Assembly (NCBI GenBank): GCA_964030475.1
Contig: CAXIPT010000001.1
Location: 18,253,178 to 18,317,177, forward strand
DNA length: 64,000 nucleotides
Direction of reading: 5' to 3'
Source of the DNA: Tethya wilhelma
Lineage: Eukaryota > Porifera > Demospongiae > Tethyida > Tethyidae
The notes under the pieces are model-generated. The model made no database searches. It was not told the DNA's origin and worked only from the letters and a program-made list of their open reading frames with translations. Positions within the stretch are counted from its first letter, which is position 1, and every line of letters starts with the position of its first letter. A program made the position numbers and the translations under genes. Below, piece by piece: positions 1-11,426 of the stretch.

Positions 1-859
1 CCTATAATTTGCTTTTGTCACAGTATAATTTGCAGAGTTATGTAATATATAGTATCCAGATTTTGCTGGCACTGTATTAAAGAACTGACGTCATTAACTA
101 CAATGTATTTGGCTTTAGTTTACGGTCCCGGCTCTCTAGTCACAGCCTATTTCTAAATAAAGCCCATCATGTAGGTCTTGGTACTACATACTTGTCTGCA
201 TTTTTAAGTTGTGAATATCAAAACCTAAGCCCTGGTCCTTATTGTTATTGGCACACTGAAAGCTTTTAGGCCTTCAAACTATGTCAGTAGGTAGTATTTG
301 TTGTGAAGAATAGGAATATGTCATTGGTTTTGTTGTCCGATCGTGTTTGATCATTATCACCCTGTGTGACGTGTTTCATATTGCATGGATAACAAAATCA
401 TGCACATATTCAGATTCAGCACACAAAACTCTATAAACTGGTGTAGTTTGGTGGACCAATGCCTTTGTGTGTAGACACAAAGCTTGTTTAGGCAATGAGA
501 AAAGAAACTAGCTGACTTCAGTTATCATGATAGTTATACTTGTACTCTAAGTAGGTGCTAGACCAATGATGCAAACTTGAAGAACCAATCACAGCCTAGA
601 TTACATGCCTTTGAATCCCATAAGTATTTTGTACTACCATGGTCTATATAAAGAGCTCTCTTTTTCACTAAGTTACAGTATCCTACTGAGCAGTTCCAAG
701 CAGCAATATTTCCATATATTAATTTTTGGAAGGCAGTAATGCCTGCTTAACAAAGTTGTGCACCAGTGTGCATGATGCAACTACAAATTCGATGTCTACT
801 CTGTGACCCCACACCAAATAAAACTATATCAGTATGTACATGTAGTTTTTGATGTGAAC

Positions 860-1290
860 AGTATGTCATTGCTAGTGCATGGCTAGTTACTACACACAAA
901 GGCCCACATAAGGTAGGTGGGGAGCCTGGGAACGAGGCTAGATATAGCGTACAAGTTTGGAATTGACTGCTTGAACTGCACAAGTGGAAGAAAGCATAGG
1001 TGCAATAGTTTGAAGTGATCCATGAATGTGTGCATAGTTAATGCATTACTACACACAAAGGCGCTAGGCCCACAGCTGCCTAATTTGACTTTAATTTGAC
1101 CACAAACAATGACAACATGTCTAGGATACAGGGTACAAGTTTAGGATCGAGTACACACCTCTCGACTCCAATAGTGTGAAGTGAATATGTGCATAGCTAA
1201 TGCACAGCTAGTTACTACACACAAAGGCCCACAGCTAACTAATTTGACCACAAACAATGACAATATGTCTAGGATCTAGGATATAGGGTA
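860..1290. repeat. Degenerate tandem repeat in a gene-free 5' stretch
   Basis: The string tactacacacaaaggc recurs near 890, 1050 and 1214. A second shared string, gaccacaaacaatgacaa, recurs near 1097 and 1249, followed each time by atgtctaggat. The spacing of about 150-165 bp suggests about three decayed tandem units. I see no coding exon with family resemblance in 1-2150; the short ORFs there have no recognisable composition or splice context. A TATA-like box (tatataaagag) near 645 has no gene attached to it. Confidence 0.55.
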
Positions 1291-2154
1291 CAAGCCAGTG
1301 CGAATTGCCTAAACTGTGTGGTGGAAGAAGGTGTGTGCCCCACACATGCCAGCAGTACTCTGTGCCTTGCTATATACATGTAGTAACATGTGGCACAAAT
1401 TTGCTAGTGCAAAGTAGGTGCTATACCAACATACTAAATGAACAATCATAAACCTTGTTAACATGCTTCTGAAACCCACTAGCATTTTGAACAAACTGCT
1501 TCTACTTATAAGCCTGACTTCTTTGGCTGTGCACTGGAGCCCAGCCCAGGATAAATTTTTAACCCTTTGTGTGTAAATTAATCCGGCCTGGGTCTTTGAA
1601 CAGCTAACAGAAAAAATTTTTGGAAGGCGAAAGCCTGCTTCTCAAAAAATATAAGATACTTCTTGCCTGGTAATTTAGCATTGTTTACATCCCCCTGTCA
1701 TACACTATGATATAATATTATTATGTCATGCAACCACAATGTTAGTCTGGACACGTCCCAGACCCTTTCTCGCAGTACCTATTCCATGCCAAGACTATGA
1801 CATAGGTCACCCGTATAATTATTGTTACATGAATCATCTGGGTTGAGTTGATAGTAGCACATGCACATACGGACATATTCTTTACACATGTAGGAACATC
1901 TTCCTGTGAAATGAAACCATAAAGAGATGCTATAATGTGGAGTAGTCACTAACATGAATGTGAGGTGGCTGAAGTATGCTCGTCGATCTGAAAACTACCT
2001 ATCGTGTTGTAGACCTAGCCGTGTGTGTACATGTATACACTGTGCATGCACTGTACTATGTCATTGTGTCTGTCATCACAGAGTATATGTCCTTATCTAG
2101 CACCAAGTCACTTATTCATTTTTATTACCACAAAATAACTCTAGCACCTTTATG

Positions 2155-5100
2155 TCATACATGATACTTTACACAAATGAATTTAAATGATTGAAGATTC
2201 TTACAAAATGATTGGTGAAGAATATATGAATGGTGATGAAACAATAAATTGATTTTGACAACTTTAATATCGGAAGTAGTGGAGAGACGAGTGTTTACCA
2301 TAAAAGAATGTAAGTGATGACAATACTCAATGGATTGGAAAGGCTTGAGCACTAGATATACCTGATGATCTTTAGTACAAAGAATGCTTTCAATCTCACA
2401 AAACTCAGGCATATCTTCGTCGTCATCTTTACTTGGGACTACTACTTGTTTTGGACGATATTGAGTGGACAACATCTTAGCCCAGGGACACAAATATACT
2501 TCTGTTTCAGAACTGCTCCAGGTAATTGCTTGCACAAGCTTGTCGGTGTGTGGAAGAGAGTCCAAAGTGAACAATGATCCTAGAAATGAAACTATTCCAA
2601 TTAATGCCCACTATAATATTACGAGTACATTAACGTCTATTTGTGTACCTTTCCCTACTGTAACCAAGTTGTTGTAAGTGCCGTCACAGTCACAAGATAG
2701 ATGGTAGCAACTAAGTCTTTGATGTCTATAGCTATTGGCTAGTGTCTTGGCAACATTCTTGAAATTGCCAATAGTTTGAGCCATTCGTTTGAAGTAACTA
2801 TTCTTCGCTTCAAACCGCATGCACCACAAGCGACTGAGAGGTCCAAACCTAAAAATTTATGAAAAATCACACAATTAAAGTAATGCTATATTAATTTTTA
2901 AAACAAACCTCTCCATCATTGAAGGATAGTGGACAAGATAGTGCATCTTCGGAATTACACTCTCCCCTGGATGAATTCGTTTGAAGTTTACCAAATATAG
3001 CTCAACAATGTGGCCAAGGTATGCTATGTTTGCTTCAGAGCATTGTGGTGCAAAAACTATGTCAACAATCTCCAACAGAAGTAGAAAATTTTCCCACATT
3101 TCATCATCCTCTGGCACCAAGTCACCAATGAGTAAAGGAAGATAGCGCCCTAAACACCACACTTCTGAAGCTTAAAAATATTTAGCATGAAATTGTAAAA
3201 AAACAAAAACAAATCAGACACCTTCTTTATAACATGCAGTAGGTAATAATAGCAGTGCTTACAAGATTCTCTAAGAGATTTGTCTCCAGAACAGAGATTG
3301 GTAGCAGATATGGCAGGTGGTTTGTTACTGACAGTCGGTCCATAATTGAATGACTTAATGCGGTTGTTTAGTTCAGCTAGTGAAAAGTATTTCACACCAC
3401 TGATGAAGTGAACAAACATAAGCTTCAACTGATACGGAAGCACTCCCTCCAGAATATCGTGCATACAGTCAGGTGGAAGTCCATCAGCAACATGGTAGTA
3501 GGAAGAAGAGTTCAGAATTGAAACTCGCAAAATCCCATATGCTGTGGCAACATGTTCTCTCAAAGGACCATTCAATCTCGAGCATTGGGCATCGTGGGAA
3601 CTCCGTGTCCTTTCTGTAAAGTCCAAACAATTAAACTGTAAAAGTCAGAGTCCTGCTTCAGAGTCCCAAGCTGTTCACGCTTCTGATGCGAGTTCTACTT
3701 CAAAATCTTTTTCTGAGAGCATTTATGTAAGCCTATTTTTAAATAATAACAAAGGTTATAGTGCTTAGCAGGCATTCTATTAGATACATCCCACATAATC
3801 TGTATATTTATAATGTATAGTCTTTGGCATTCGTATACTACACTCACTATCAGGTTGATGATTCAGTAGAAGTGACGATGGATGACTTGGATTTTTCAGA
3901 AGAAGTGCAAGTCTCTGAGTGCAGTGCAAGCAAGCGTATCAAACTGGAAGATAATCTACCTCTACATCACTTCAATCTTCCTAAGGACAAGAATACCAAA
4001 ACAGTTCCAGACCCATTCCCTTTTCCTGATAACTATTCTCCAGAAATTTCCGTGTGTATCAGCAACGAATCCATGCCACCGACTGTCGTCATCACAGTCC
4101 TAGCAAGTGCTCACAAGTGCTATCCAACAACTCCTGAATTGGAGAGTGTGGCTTTGCAGACTATTGCCAAGTACCCCTTTGTGAAAGCACCAGCAGGATT
4201 GAAACATGTAAGTATTTTATACGGACTATTTACACATTATGTAAAATACACATACATTGTTTGTAGGGTGTCATTCTTAGTGGTCTTAAGCGCCGCTTTA
4301 AGGAATTCCGCCGTACTCCACGAAATATGGTGCGAATTAAGAAACCAGTGGATGGCAAGGAGAATAAAGCACCCATTGAAGACGGTGAGGATGACATATC
4401 ATTCCACAGGCACATCAAGGCAATTCAAAAGGAATATACCAAGGCCCATCCCAATGAAAGGGTTGTGTCTGAGCTCATGGTGATAACTTATCGGCAAAGG
4501 AGAGTCGTTGTTGAAAGAGGAGACATGTTGGTGTTGGAATTTCTTGAAAAATTTCCTTGCTTAGCTGAGCAAAATCAGGTATGATTGCTACTTTTGTGAA
4601 TTGCAGTAGTGATTAATATTAACTTTGAACTATATCTACAGTTGCTGAAAGAGTTTGGTCGAATTGTTGAGAAACCTGACATAACAAAGCAAACCTGGGA
4701 GACATGGGTTCCGAAAATTCTCACTCTTGCTAAAGGATTGTCTGCGAAACCCGCCAAGAAGCTTTTACAGGAGTATGAAAATGTTTCAGAGTCACAAAGT
4801 AAGGTTTAAAAACTGTCTATTGTAATATAGCTATATAGTACTATNTGGTGTATATGCAATGCACAACAATTGAATTGATCGCAATGTTGAACGATACAAG
4901 GGGTTGATGTTTCCAAGGATATGGTAGAACATTCCTTAAAAACAATAAGACACACAAAATTTAATATTACGTTTAAGATTTACAAAACATAAATTTCATA
5001 GCATTACCTAGTTTGTGTGTCTTTGTGTGAGATCCTAAAGGATTACATACTTCAAGCTCATCAAAATACAGGATTATCTGCAAAGCATAGGGGTAACTGA

Positions 5101-6206
5101 CAAACAAAGGATGGTGTTTGAACTGAATGCCATCACAGTAGTCTTCAAGAATACCATCAGCTCGTGAATGAGGATTTATGATCTGCATTTATCACATAAA
5201 TTAACATAGACAGTGATTTACTTAATCAATAAAAGCATTTCATACTGTACCTGTTCCATTACAGTTGTGTTGTTGAGCAGTCTTTCTAGTGATTCTAACA
5301 GTGGTATATCATAACATTTGTCAGCCACGGAAGCAAATTTTGACTGTGTTGACTGAATAGACCTCCCTCAACAGGCTCCTAAATAATAATAATGGCACAT
5401 AATTATGATCTTATGGTACGTGGGGGTCAAAAATCATGTTTTAGTGTGCACTAAATGGAAACTATAGGAGAGGTTATTACTTCATCCATGCTTTGACCTT
5501 TAGGGTGTAGCATATGCTATGGGAGTGTTGATAGCTAGCCCAGGCACATCAAACAACAGTAACATTAACTTACAATTAGATGAAGCTCTTCTCGAAAATA
5601 CTTGTTTTGCATCCACTCTGTCTCAAGACCACGAAACGGGTTCCAGTGTGTGTCGTCAAAGCAGGATTGTAATTCCGGTATGGCAGCTGGGTCAATACCA
5701 GAGCTACGAAGAGAATCTAAAACTTTTGCTTTTATGGACTCGACTGAATTTTCTGTCAGAGCGTGGATGTCAGAGAGAATTTCGTTAACAGCTGTAAGGG
5801 TAAGACGTCTCTCTTCAGAACTTTTTAAGATGAACATAGCACCAGTTCGCTTTAAATCACTCGCAGAGTCCAAGAGTCTTGGCTCATCAGAATCGTCATG
5901 GTCATCATTGGTGATGATATCGATCAGTTCACTAGATGTCCCATTGTGTGTTTGAAGATTAGTTTGAATTTCCTGATTACCTCTCGAGCCGTTACTGTGT
6001 AGCACATCGGGATGCTTTCTGTAGAGATGCTTTTTGTACGACAAGAATTTGCTGTAAGTATCTACACAACCGTTGATTCCGCATACAACTGTGAATCCAG
6101 GTTCAAAAGAGTGCACAAATCCTATATGTCTCACAACATCAGCGAATGTAGACGCTGCGAAGGAGTTACACATGAAGCAGCTATGGATTGACGCAGCTTC
6201 AACCAT
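2155..6206 (-). CDS. C2H2 zinc-finger / transposase-like multi-exon gene (repeat family common in fish and cnidarian genomes)
   Basis: Exons run right to left. The first, about 6206-5565, starts at MVEAASIHSCF and carries a C2H2-like module (C-x2-C then H-x3-H, with CGINGC and YKKHLYRKH). The next, about 5375-5250, gives IPLLESLERLLNN. The exon about 5185-5010 encodes LEDYCDGIQFKHHPLF and LEVCNPLGSHTKTHKLG. The exon about 3618-3265 has LNGPLREH and PPDCMHDILEGVLPY. Exons about 3165-2910 (WCLGRYLPLLIGD, PKMHYLVHYPS), 2829-2640 (WCMRFEAKNSYFK, NFKNV) and about 2570-2155 (VYLVLKPF) complete it. I recognise this set from abundant 'uncharacterized' proteins of fish and invertebrates that behave like a dispersed repeat; a transposase role is inference. 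An exon between HKLG and the 3618 exon appears missing, where the join at 4845 and an inverted SAM-gene copy interrupt the locus. The gene is head-to-head with the SAM gene at 6395. Confidence 0.65.
3645..4808 (+). pseudogene. Partial second copy of the SAM-domain gene (exons 2 end to 5)
   Basis: This stretch is nearly identical to 6805-7974, introns included. It begins abruptly inside exon 2 (after cagagtcctgcttcagagtccc) and ends at the join at 4845, so it lacks the SAM-encoding first exons and the C-terminal exons. Exon 3 has two 9-bp in-frame deletions relative to the other copy (near 4088 and 4108), with only a few other substitutions. It lies inside an intron-sized gap of the minus-strand C2H2 gene. 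It could be a real recent duplication or a misplaced contig. The absence of an 'n' at its left junction argues for at least one genuine breakpoint. Confidence 0.7.
4845..4845. other. Scaffold join (single n) truncating the SAM-gene copy
   Basis: A single undetermined base stands where similarity to 8010 ends (ctatatagtactat|n). The sequence to its right belongs to the minus-strand C2H2 gene. One expected exon of that gene is absent from this interval, so real sequence is probably missing here. Confidence 0.8.
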
Positions 6207-6394
6207 GATCATCCAGGCCAGCATAAGCGAGTTAATCATGTGACAACTGTCAAACGGCACGTGATTGAAACATCGCACGCGCGCGCTATGCGCATGCGCT
6301 ACGTGGCGTGGTGCGACTATTCCCAGAGTGTGACTCGAGCAGCAACGCAAAAGCAGTTTCAGATTCTTTTCCAAGTTTTCGCATCGTGTTGATA
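6207..6394. promoter_or_regulatory. Shared divergent promoter interval of the C2H2 and SAM genes
   Basis: About 188 bp separate the two proposed start codons (minus-strand ATG at 6206, plus-strand ATG at 6395). The middle is CpG-rich (acgcgcgcgctatgcgcatgcgctacg), and two tgcgcatgcgc-like palindromes overlap there, resembling NRF1-type sites. The regulatory role is inferred from position and composition only. Confidence 0.45.
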
Positions 6395-8179
6395 ATGGCT
6401 AACTTCGTTGGAAAAGATCTTACCTTTGTGGAGAATTGGCTAATATCTGAAGGTTTCAAACAAGAAGTGATCGAGTCTTTTCGAGGTAAGCGCAATGTCA
6501 CTGAGAGCTGTGTTGAATGGTTTTTGACACCTCAGTTTCATAGTAACTGAATTTTATTGACAGTAGATCCACTGCTGGTAACAAATTTATTTCATGTTCT
6601 ACTATTACAGAAAATGAAATAGATGGTGAAGCTTTCACATTACTGGACAGGGAACAAATCAAGGATCTGATTCCTCGTGTTGGACCGCGAGCAAGATTTT
6701 GTCAGAAGCGTGAAAAAGCACTTAGTGTCACCAGCTCTGCCCTTCTTTCACCACCTACAGCGGATCAGTTTGATTCTACACTTCAGAGTCCTGCTACCGT
6801 GGCTTCAGAGTCCCAAGCTGTTCACGCTTCTGATGCGAGTTCTACTTCAAAATCTTTTTCTGAGAGCATTTATGTAAGCCTATTTTAAAATAATAACAAA
6901 GGTTATAGTGCTCAGCAGGCATTCTATTAGATACATCCCACATAATCTGTATATTTATAATGTATAGTCTTTGGCATTCGTATACTACACTCACTATCAG
7001 GTTGATGATTCAGTAGAAGTGACGATGGATGACTTGGATTTTTCAGAAGAAGTGCAAGTCTCTGAGTGCAGTGCAAGCAAGCGTATCAAACTGGAAGATA
7101 ATCTACCTCTACATCACTTCAATCTTCCTAACGACAAGAATACCAAAACAGTTCCAGACCCATTCCCTTTTCCTGATAACTATTCTCCAGAAATTTCCGT
7201 GTGTATCAGCAACGAATCCATGCCACCGACTGTCGTGGACAAGTTCATCACAGTCCTAGCAAGAGTTGTGTTTGCTCACAAGTGCTATCCAACAACTCCT
7301 GAATTGGAGAGTGTGGCTTTGCAAACTATTGCCAAATACCCCTTTGTGAAAGCACCAGCAGGATTGAAACATGTAAGTATTTTATACGGACTATTTACAC
7401 ATTATGTAAAATACACATACATTGTTTGTAGGGTGTCATTCTTAGTGGTCTTAAGCGCCGCTTTAAGGAATTCCACCGTACTCCACGAAATATGGTGCGA
7501 ATTAAGAAACCAGTGGATGGCAAGGAGAATAAAGCACCCATTGAAGACGGTGAGGATGACGTATCATTCCACAGGCACATCAAGGCAATTCAAAAGGAAT
7601 ATACCAAGGCCCATCCCAATGAAAGGGTTGTGTCTGAGCTCATGGTGATAACTTATCGGCAAAGGAGAGTCGTTGTTGAAAGAGGAGACATGTTGGTGTT
7701 GGAATTTCTTGAAAAATTTCCTTGCTTAGCTGAGCAAAATCAGGTATGATTGCTACTTTTGTGAATTGCAGTAGTGATTAACATTAACTTTGAACTATAT
7801 CTACAGTTGCTGAAAGAGTTTGGTCGAATTGTTGAGAAACCTGACATAACAAAGCAAACCTGGGAGACATGGGTTCCGAAAATTCTCACTCTTGCTAAAG
7901 GATTGTCTGCGAAACCCGCCAAGAAGCTTTTACAGGAGTATGAAAATGTTTCAGAGTCACAAAGTAAGGTTTAAAAACTGTCTATTGTAATATAGCTATA
8001 TAGTACTATTGTTATCTATCTTTTTATAAATTGCAGGTGTTGCCAACTTGTATGCTTTTGCGCTGTTATTCTACTTGATTCCTGATGGGAAAGTAAAACC
8101 CGACCACCAAAAGTGCATCGACTTTCTTCCAGTATGTATTAGGTACATACATACCTGGCTGCATGTGTGAGTGTGTGTC

Positions 8180-8227
<48 letters not shown>

Positions 8228-8254
8228 CGTGTGTGCGTGCGTGCGTGCATGTGC

Positions 8255-8299
<45 letters not shown>

Positions 8300-8658
8300 T
8301 TGGTCAGTCAGTCGATCCCTGCATGGTGTATAATTTTTCACTTTGTTTTGTTACGTATTTTGTACCTACAGGATTCTGTAGATGTAACCAGTGCTGCTAA
8401 GGCTGTTGGCATCCCTTTCTCCAATGCTCTGGTGAGCAAGCCTTGCTGGTGGTGGAGAAGAGAGCACTCAGTGAAATGCCTCTGGAGAATGCAATCATTG
8501 TGCTGTTAGGTGCTTTTTATGTTTTTCACATTGAATATCCGACTGGATGCTGCAATTTCTTTTCTCTGTTGGAGATCATGTTGCTCGACAGAATCCCATC
8601 TAAGGTACACCACAAAGTGTCTACCGTCTTGACATCACTTACACACTGTAAGGCATAA
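6395..8658 (+). CDS. SAM-domain protein, SAMD3-like repeat family, with a late frameshift
   Basis: Exon 1 (6395-about 6485) and exon 2 (about 6611-6873) encode a SAM domain: [18 protein letters not shown], then [18 protein letters not shown]. Exon 3 (7001-7371) has [19 protein letters not shown]. Exon 4 (about 7432-7743) has [14 protein letters not shown] and [12 protein letters not shown]. Exon 5 (about 7807-7965) and exon 6 (about 8037-8130; [18 protein letters not shown]) follow. Exon 7 (8372-8589) gives [20 protein letters not shown] and then, in another frame, [17 protein letters not shown] and [19 protein letters not shown]. The frame change at about 8431 leaves two extra bases (ctggtgagc), so this copy is probably not fully functional unless the assembly is wrong. 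The family is known from many 'SAMD3-like' models in fish and cnidarians. The function is unknown; a link to a mobile unit with the divergent C2H2 gene is inference. Confidence 0.65.
8168..8299. repeat. (GT)n microsatellite in a SAM-gene intron
   Basis: A long GT tract is interrupted by a few GC dinucleotides (gtgcgtgcgtgtgtgcgtgcgtgcg). It lies between the exon ending near 8130 and the exon at 8372. Confidence 0.95.
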
Positions 8659-8659
8659 A

Positions 8660-9726
8660 GTGTTAACTGAACATATCATTATAGATAGATCTTTTATTTT
8701 GTTGTTTATCATGTAAGCATTGTCAAGTTAATACTTTTTAGTTTGTATAATTATACTGTCCTTATTTCTTGTAAGCATTGTAATAGTCCTTTAGTTTACT
8801 CATCATGCTATTACTGTCAATGTGTATAATGATCCTTATTTTCAGATTTTGTTTTGCTTTTACTTTTCATTATAATCTTTATTGAGAAAAAAAAATGTTC
8901 ACTACATACAGTACACACCTTAGTAGGTGTAATTATTTACACACAATAAGGTGGGAAGTACACACCTAGGTGGATCGTTGCCACTTTCTTGAGTGTCTTA
9001 TATGAGACAATTGAAAACCACCATATTTAGTGGCTCTTACCCACCTCAGTTTTTGCAGTGTATGTTAGGGGTAATGTCTATAGATGTACACTTCATGCAC
9101 CATAATTCAATGTATGGGCAACAAGCTTGTTGCCCATACATTGAAGGTAACCCAGATGCCTCTAATATCATATTATTTCAGAGTGTGATTTGTACCTAGT
9201 ACATACAGATACCACGTGAGACTCTTTGTGGGGACTCTTCAGTTATGGTTAAACTTGGTGGTGTAATTTAGTGCCACAAACTGGTGCATGTGTTGAACTG
9301 GTCAAAGAGAGTGATCTAAATTCATGTATATATATAAGGTAGGCTTGCTGCCAGAGCCGCAAATGTCACTGAGCTTAATTAGTCTCCACAGATGAGAGTC
9401 TGACCTTTATAATAGTAACTGTGGCAAAATCGTACAGTGCATGCACTCTGGCAAGTTAAGGATCGGCTCCCTAATTAAGGAAAAAAATAAGAATATCTTT
9501 ATCATTTAACATGCTCTCACCATGGTAACGCATGTGAATGATGCTCCGAACATCCTTAATGATTTGCCCTGGTTACCAGAGTCACATGACCAATCTCATT
9601 ATGAATAATAATCTTCAATTAAAATCCCGGAAGTGATATGCAGATACCATGGCAACCAAAATTTTTTGGTGTTATAGTACTATATTTTTATTCATTGATA
9701 TCATGTTGCCATGGAGAGCTACAGCA
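8660..9726. other. Gene-free stretch with a perfect 40-bp palindrome
   Basis: I see no coding exon here. The notable object is a perfect inverted repeat without spacer at 9106-9145, whose left 20-bp arm is ttcaatgtatgggcaacaag, centred on AAGCTT. A second local inverted motif (caccttagtaggtg, then acacctaggtgg) lies near 8915-8972. Both could be the core of a small foldback element. Confidence 0.6.
9106..9145. repeat. Perfect 40-bp palindrome
   Basis: The left arm ttcaatgtatgggcaacaag is followed at once by its exact reverse complement. The symmetry stops at the next base on both sides. Perfect arms of this length without spacer are unusual in ordinary intergenic DNA. Confidence 0.9.
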
Positions 9727-10322
9727 TAAGTTTTAACGAAGTTAAAACGGGTTAACATCTGAGGGGGCGCGCGCAAGCTGGCAGGCCGGCTACCTAATTA
9801 CAGGTGGAGCTGGATTGGTCAGAGGCATGCAGGGGCGCAATTGGTATATCCTACCGTAGGCACTGGCAACCGAGTTATTCTGCTCCTGTGCAGCACCGTG
9901 AGAATTTGATGCTCTGAGCTTTGCACTGGCCAAGGTCCCGACTAAGCGTTAAAACTATGTCGTCTGGAAGCACTTCTTCTAGTACTACGCCACAGCCTCA
10001 GGCGGCGGCCGAACTCCCGGAACCTCTACCTGACGCAGTTGTCCAGGCTATTTCGGCAAGAGTGGCGGAACAGCTCGCTGCTGGTCAATCATCTTCGAGT
10101 GAGTTTGAGTAATGTTTTGTCTTTGCTATATACAATAGTAAATTTAAGAGTTTCTCCGCTCCCTGCGAGCGTGATCTATTTACCGTAGAGGTTATCATAA
10201 GTGGTAGGAATAAGTCAGGTTTAGGTAGCTACTGTAGCTATGTGCAGATTCGGTATATCTCTTTCACACATGCTTAATTTGTCACGAGTCAAGCGGCTAG
10301 CAAGCTGAACCAACAAAAGGTA
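9727..10322 (+). mobile_element. 5' end of the tyrosine-recombinase retrotransposon (copy 1, cut by a join)
   Basis: The copy begins taagttttaacgaagttaaa and matches 11427-12023 closely. It contains the terminal A repeat and a short ORF from 9957 (MSSGSTSSSTTPQPQAAAEL) ending at 10112 with a gtgagt donor-like site near its end. Homology stops at the 'n' at 10323, at the same internal point (accaacaaaagg) where two other copies also hit a join. The rest of this copy is therefore not represented. Confidence 0.8.
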
Positions 10323-10608
10323 NAAGTTAGAAGAACAAAAATGGCACTATGGTGGCTTCCCACTAGCGCTCTCTACGAGTGCTGCAGAAAGTTTTTGTGA
10401 GTTTTAGGCCTTGCATGCAGTTGGTAATCTGCCAGTTAGAGCCTCTGAGCAACTTTGAAGGTTTAATTTTGTTTGAGTAGATTTTTATGGTGGCCAACAT
10501 TTTGTATTGTGTCTATGGGACAGTCGGCCCATTCCTACTATACGTACTACCGTACGTATGATACACATTTTTTTTAAGAATTAATGTTTTTAGAGTCTAA
10601 AGACATTA

Positions 10609-11412
10609 TCATGTCTGTAAACCCATGGTCAATGTATGATGATGTGAGAATGCTGAATATGCTCTGATCAGTTCTGAAGGGACACAGTTGAGGAGGAAGT
10701 GGGCCTTCAGCAGTGATGGAAGAGACACACTAGAGTCTTCTATCTTGGCCAGCTCTCCCACTAGCCTGCTCCTCTCCATGGCTAGGTGCCTTCGAAGGTC
10801 CACCTCAGAGACGGGCTCTTGGAGCCACTCTAGAGGGAGCCAGAGGAGGGCTTCACAGATGAGCAGCCCCGTTGAAGTCGACACTCTCTTCTTCTGCTCT
10901 CTCTTGAGCAGCAGTAGAGCTAGCCGCTGCAAGTGACGGCCACGGACTGAGGATCCTTCAAATGGTGGCAAGTCAATGTCACTGTACTGGTAGTAGATGA
11001 GCTCGGGGTCTCTCTCAAAGGGGTTGGCCCCTCCCATCAGCTCGTAAATGAGACACCCGGCAGCAAAGTAGTCTGTGTGGCTGTAATCCACTGTCTGTGC
11101 ATTCTCGGGTGTGTTGGTGACCTCTGGTGGTAGTCTGGAGCCAGCTCCCCCCAACCACTGCAGCTCGTGGTAGCCATAGATGAAAGTGGTGGCTGTGACA
11201 GGTCCTGATCGATGGAGAGCAAAGTTGAAATTCCCCAACCGAAGTAGCCAGTGCTGGCCAACTTGAGTCATGAGCAAATTTTCCAGTCCGACATCACGAT
11301 GGCAGACACCATTATTGTAGAGGTGTATGAGAGCTGAAAACAACTGTACAAGACAGACCAGCTCAAGGTAGTCTTTAGATGAAGATGGAGAAGTTGATGC
11401 TTTATAGGAATC
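10609..11412 (-). CDS. PINK1-like protein kinase C-terminal region, apparently missing the DFG aspartate
   Basis: One open exon encodes the end of the N-lobe/C-lobe boundary (DYLELVCLVQLFSALIHL), the catalytic loop HRDVGLEN, then LRLGNFNFAL where a DFG motif is expected. It continues with PPEVTN (APE-like), DYSHTDYFAAGCLIYEL and NPFERDPELIYYQY. A C-terminal extension has LLWLPLEWLQEP, LRRHLAMERSRLVGEL and LKAHFLLNCVPSEL. The extension and the lobe spacing resemble PINK1, the mitochondrial quality-control kinase. The metal-binding Asp of DFG is not visible, so this is a candidate pseudokinase. Exons upstream of about 11412 are absent because a retrotransposon copy begins at 11427. The gene may be a truncated paralogue, or split by insertion or assembly. 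Confidence 0.6.
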   Translation of the reverse strand, partial: DSYKASTSPSSSKDYLELVCLVQLFSALIHLYNNGVCHRDVGLENLLMTQVGQHWLLRLGNFNFALHRSGPVTATTFIYGYHELQWLGGAGSRLPPEVTNTPENAQTVDYSHTDYFAAGCLIYELMGGANPFERDPELIYYQYSDIDLPPFEGSSVRGRHLQRLALLLLKREQKKRVSTSTGLLICEALLWLPLEWLQEPVSEVDLRRHLAMERSRLVGELAKIEDSSVSLPSLLKAHFLLNCVPSELIRAYSAFSHHHTLTMGLQT

Positions 11413-11426
11413 ATGCTAACTAGAAA

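Noticed and set aside
8066..8509. Long CVCVCV / THTHTH reading frames over GT/CA tracts (also near 22776, 27056, 31896, 44648)
   Set aside because: They are translations of dinucleotide repeats and have no coding meaning.
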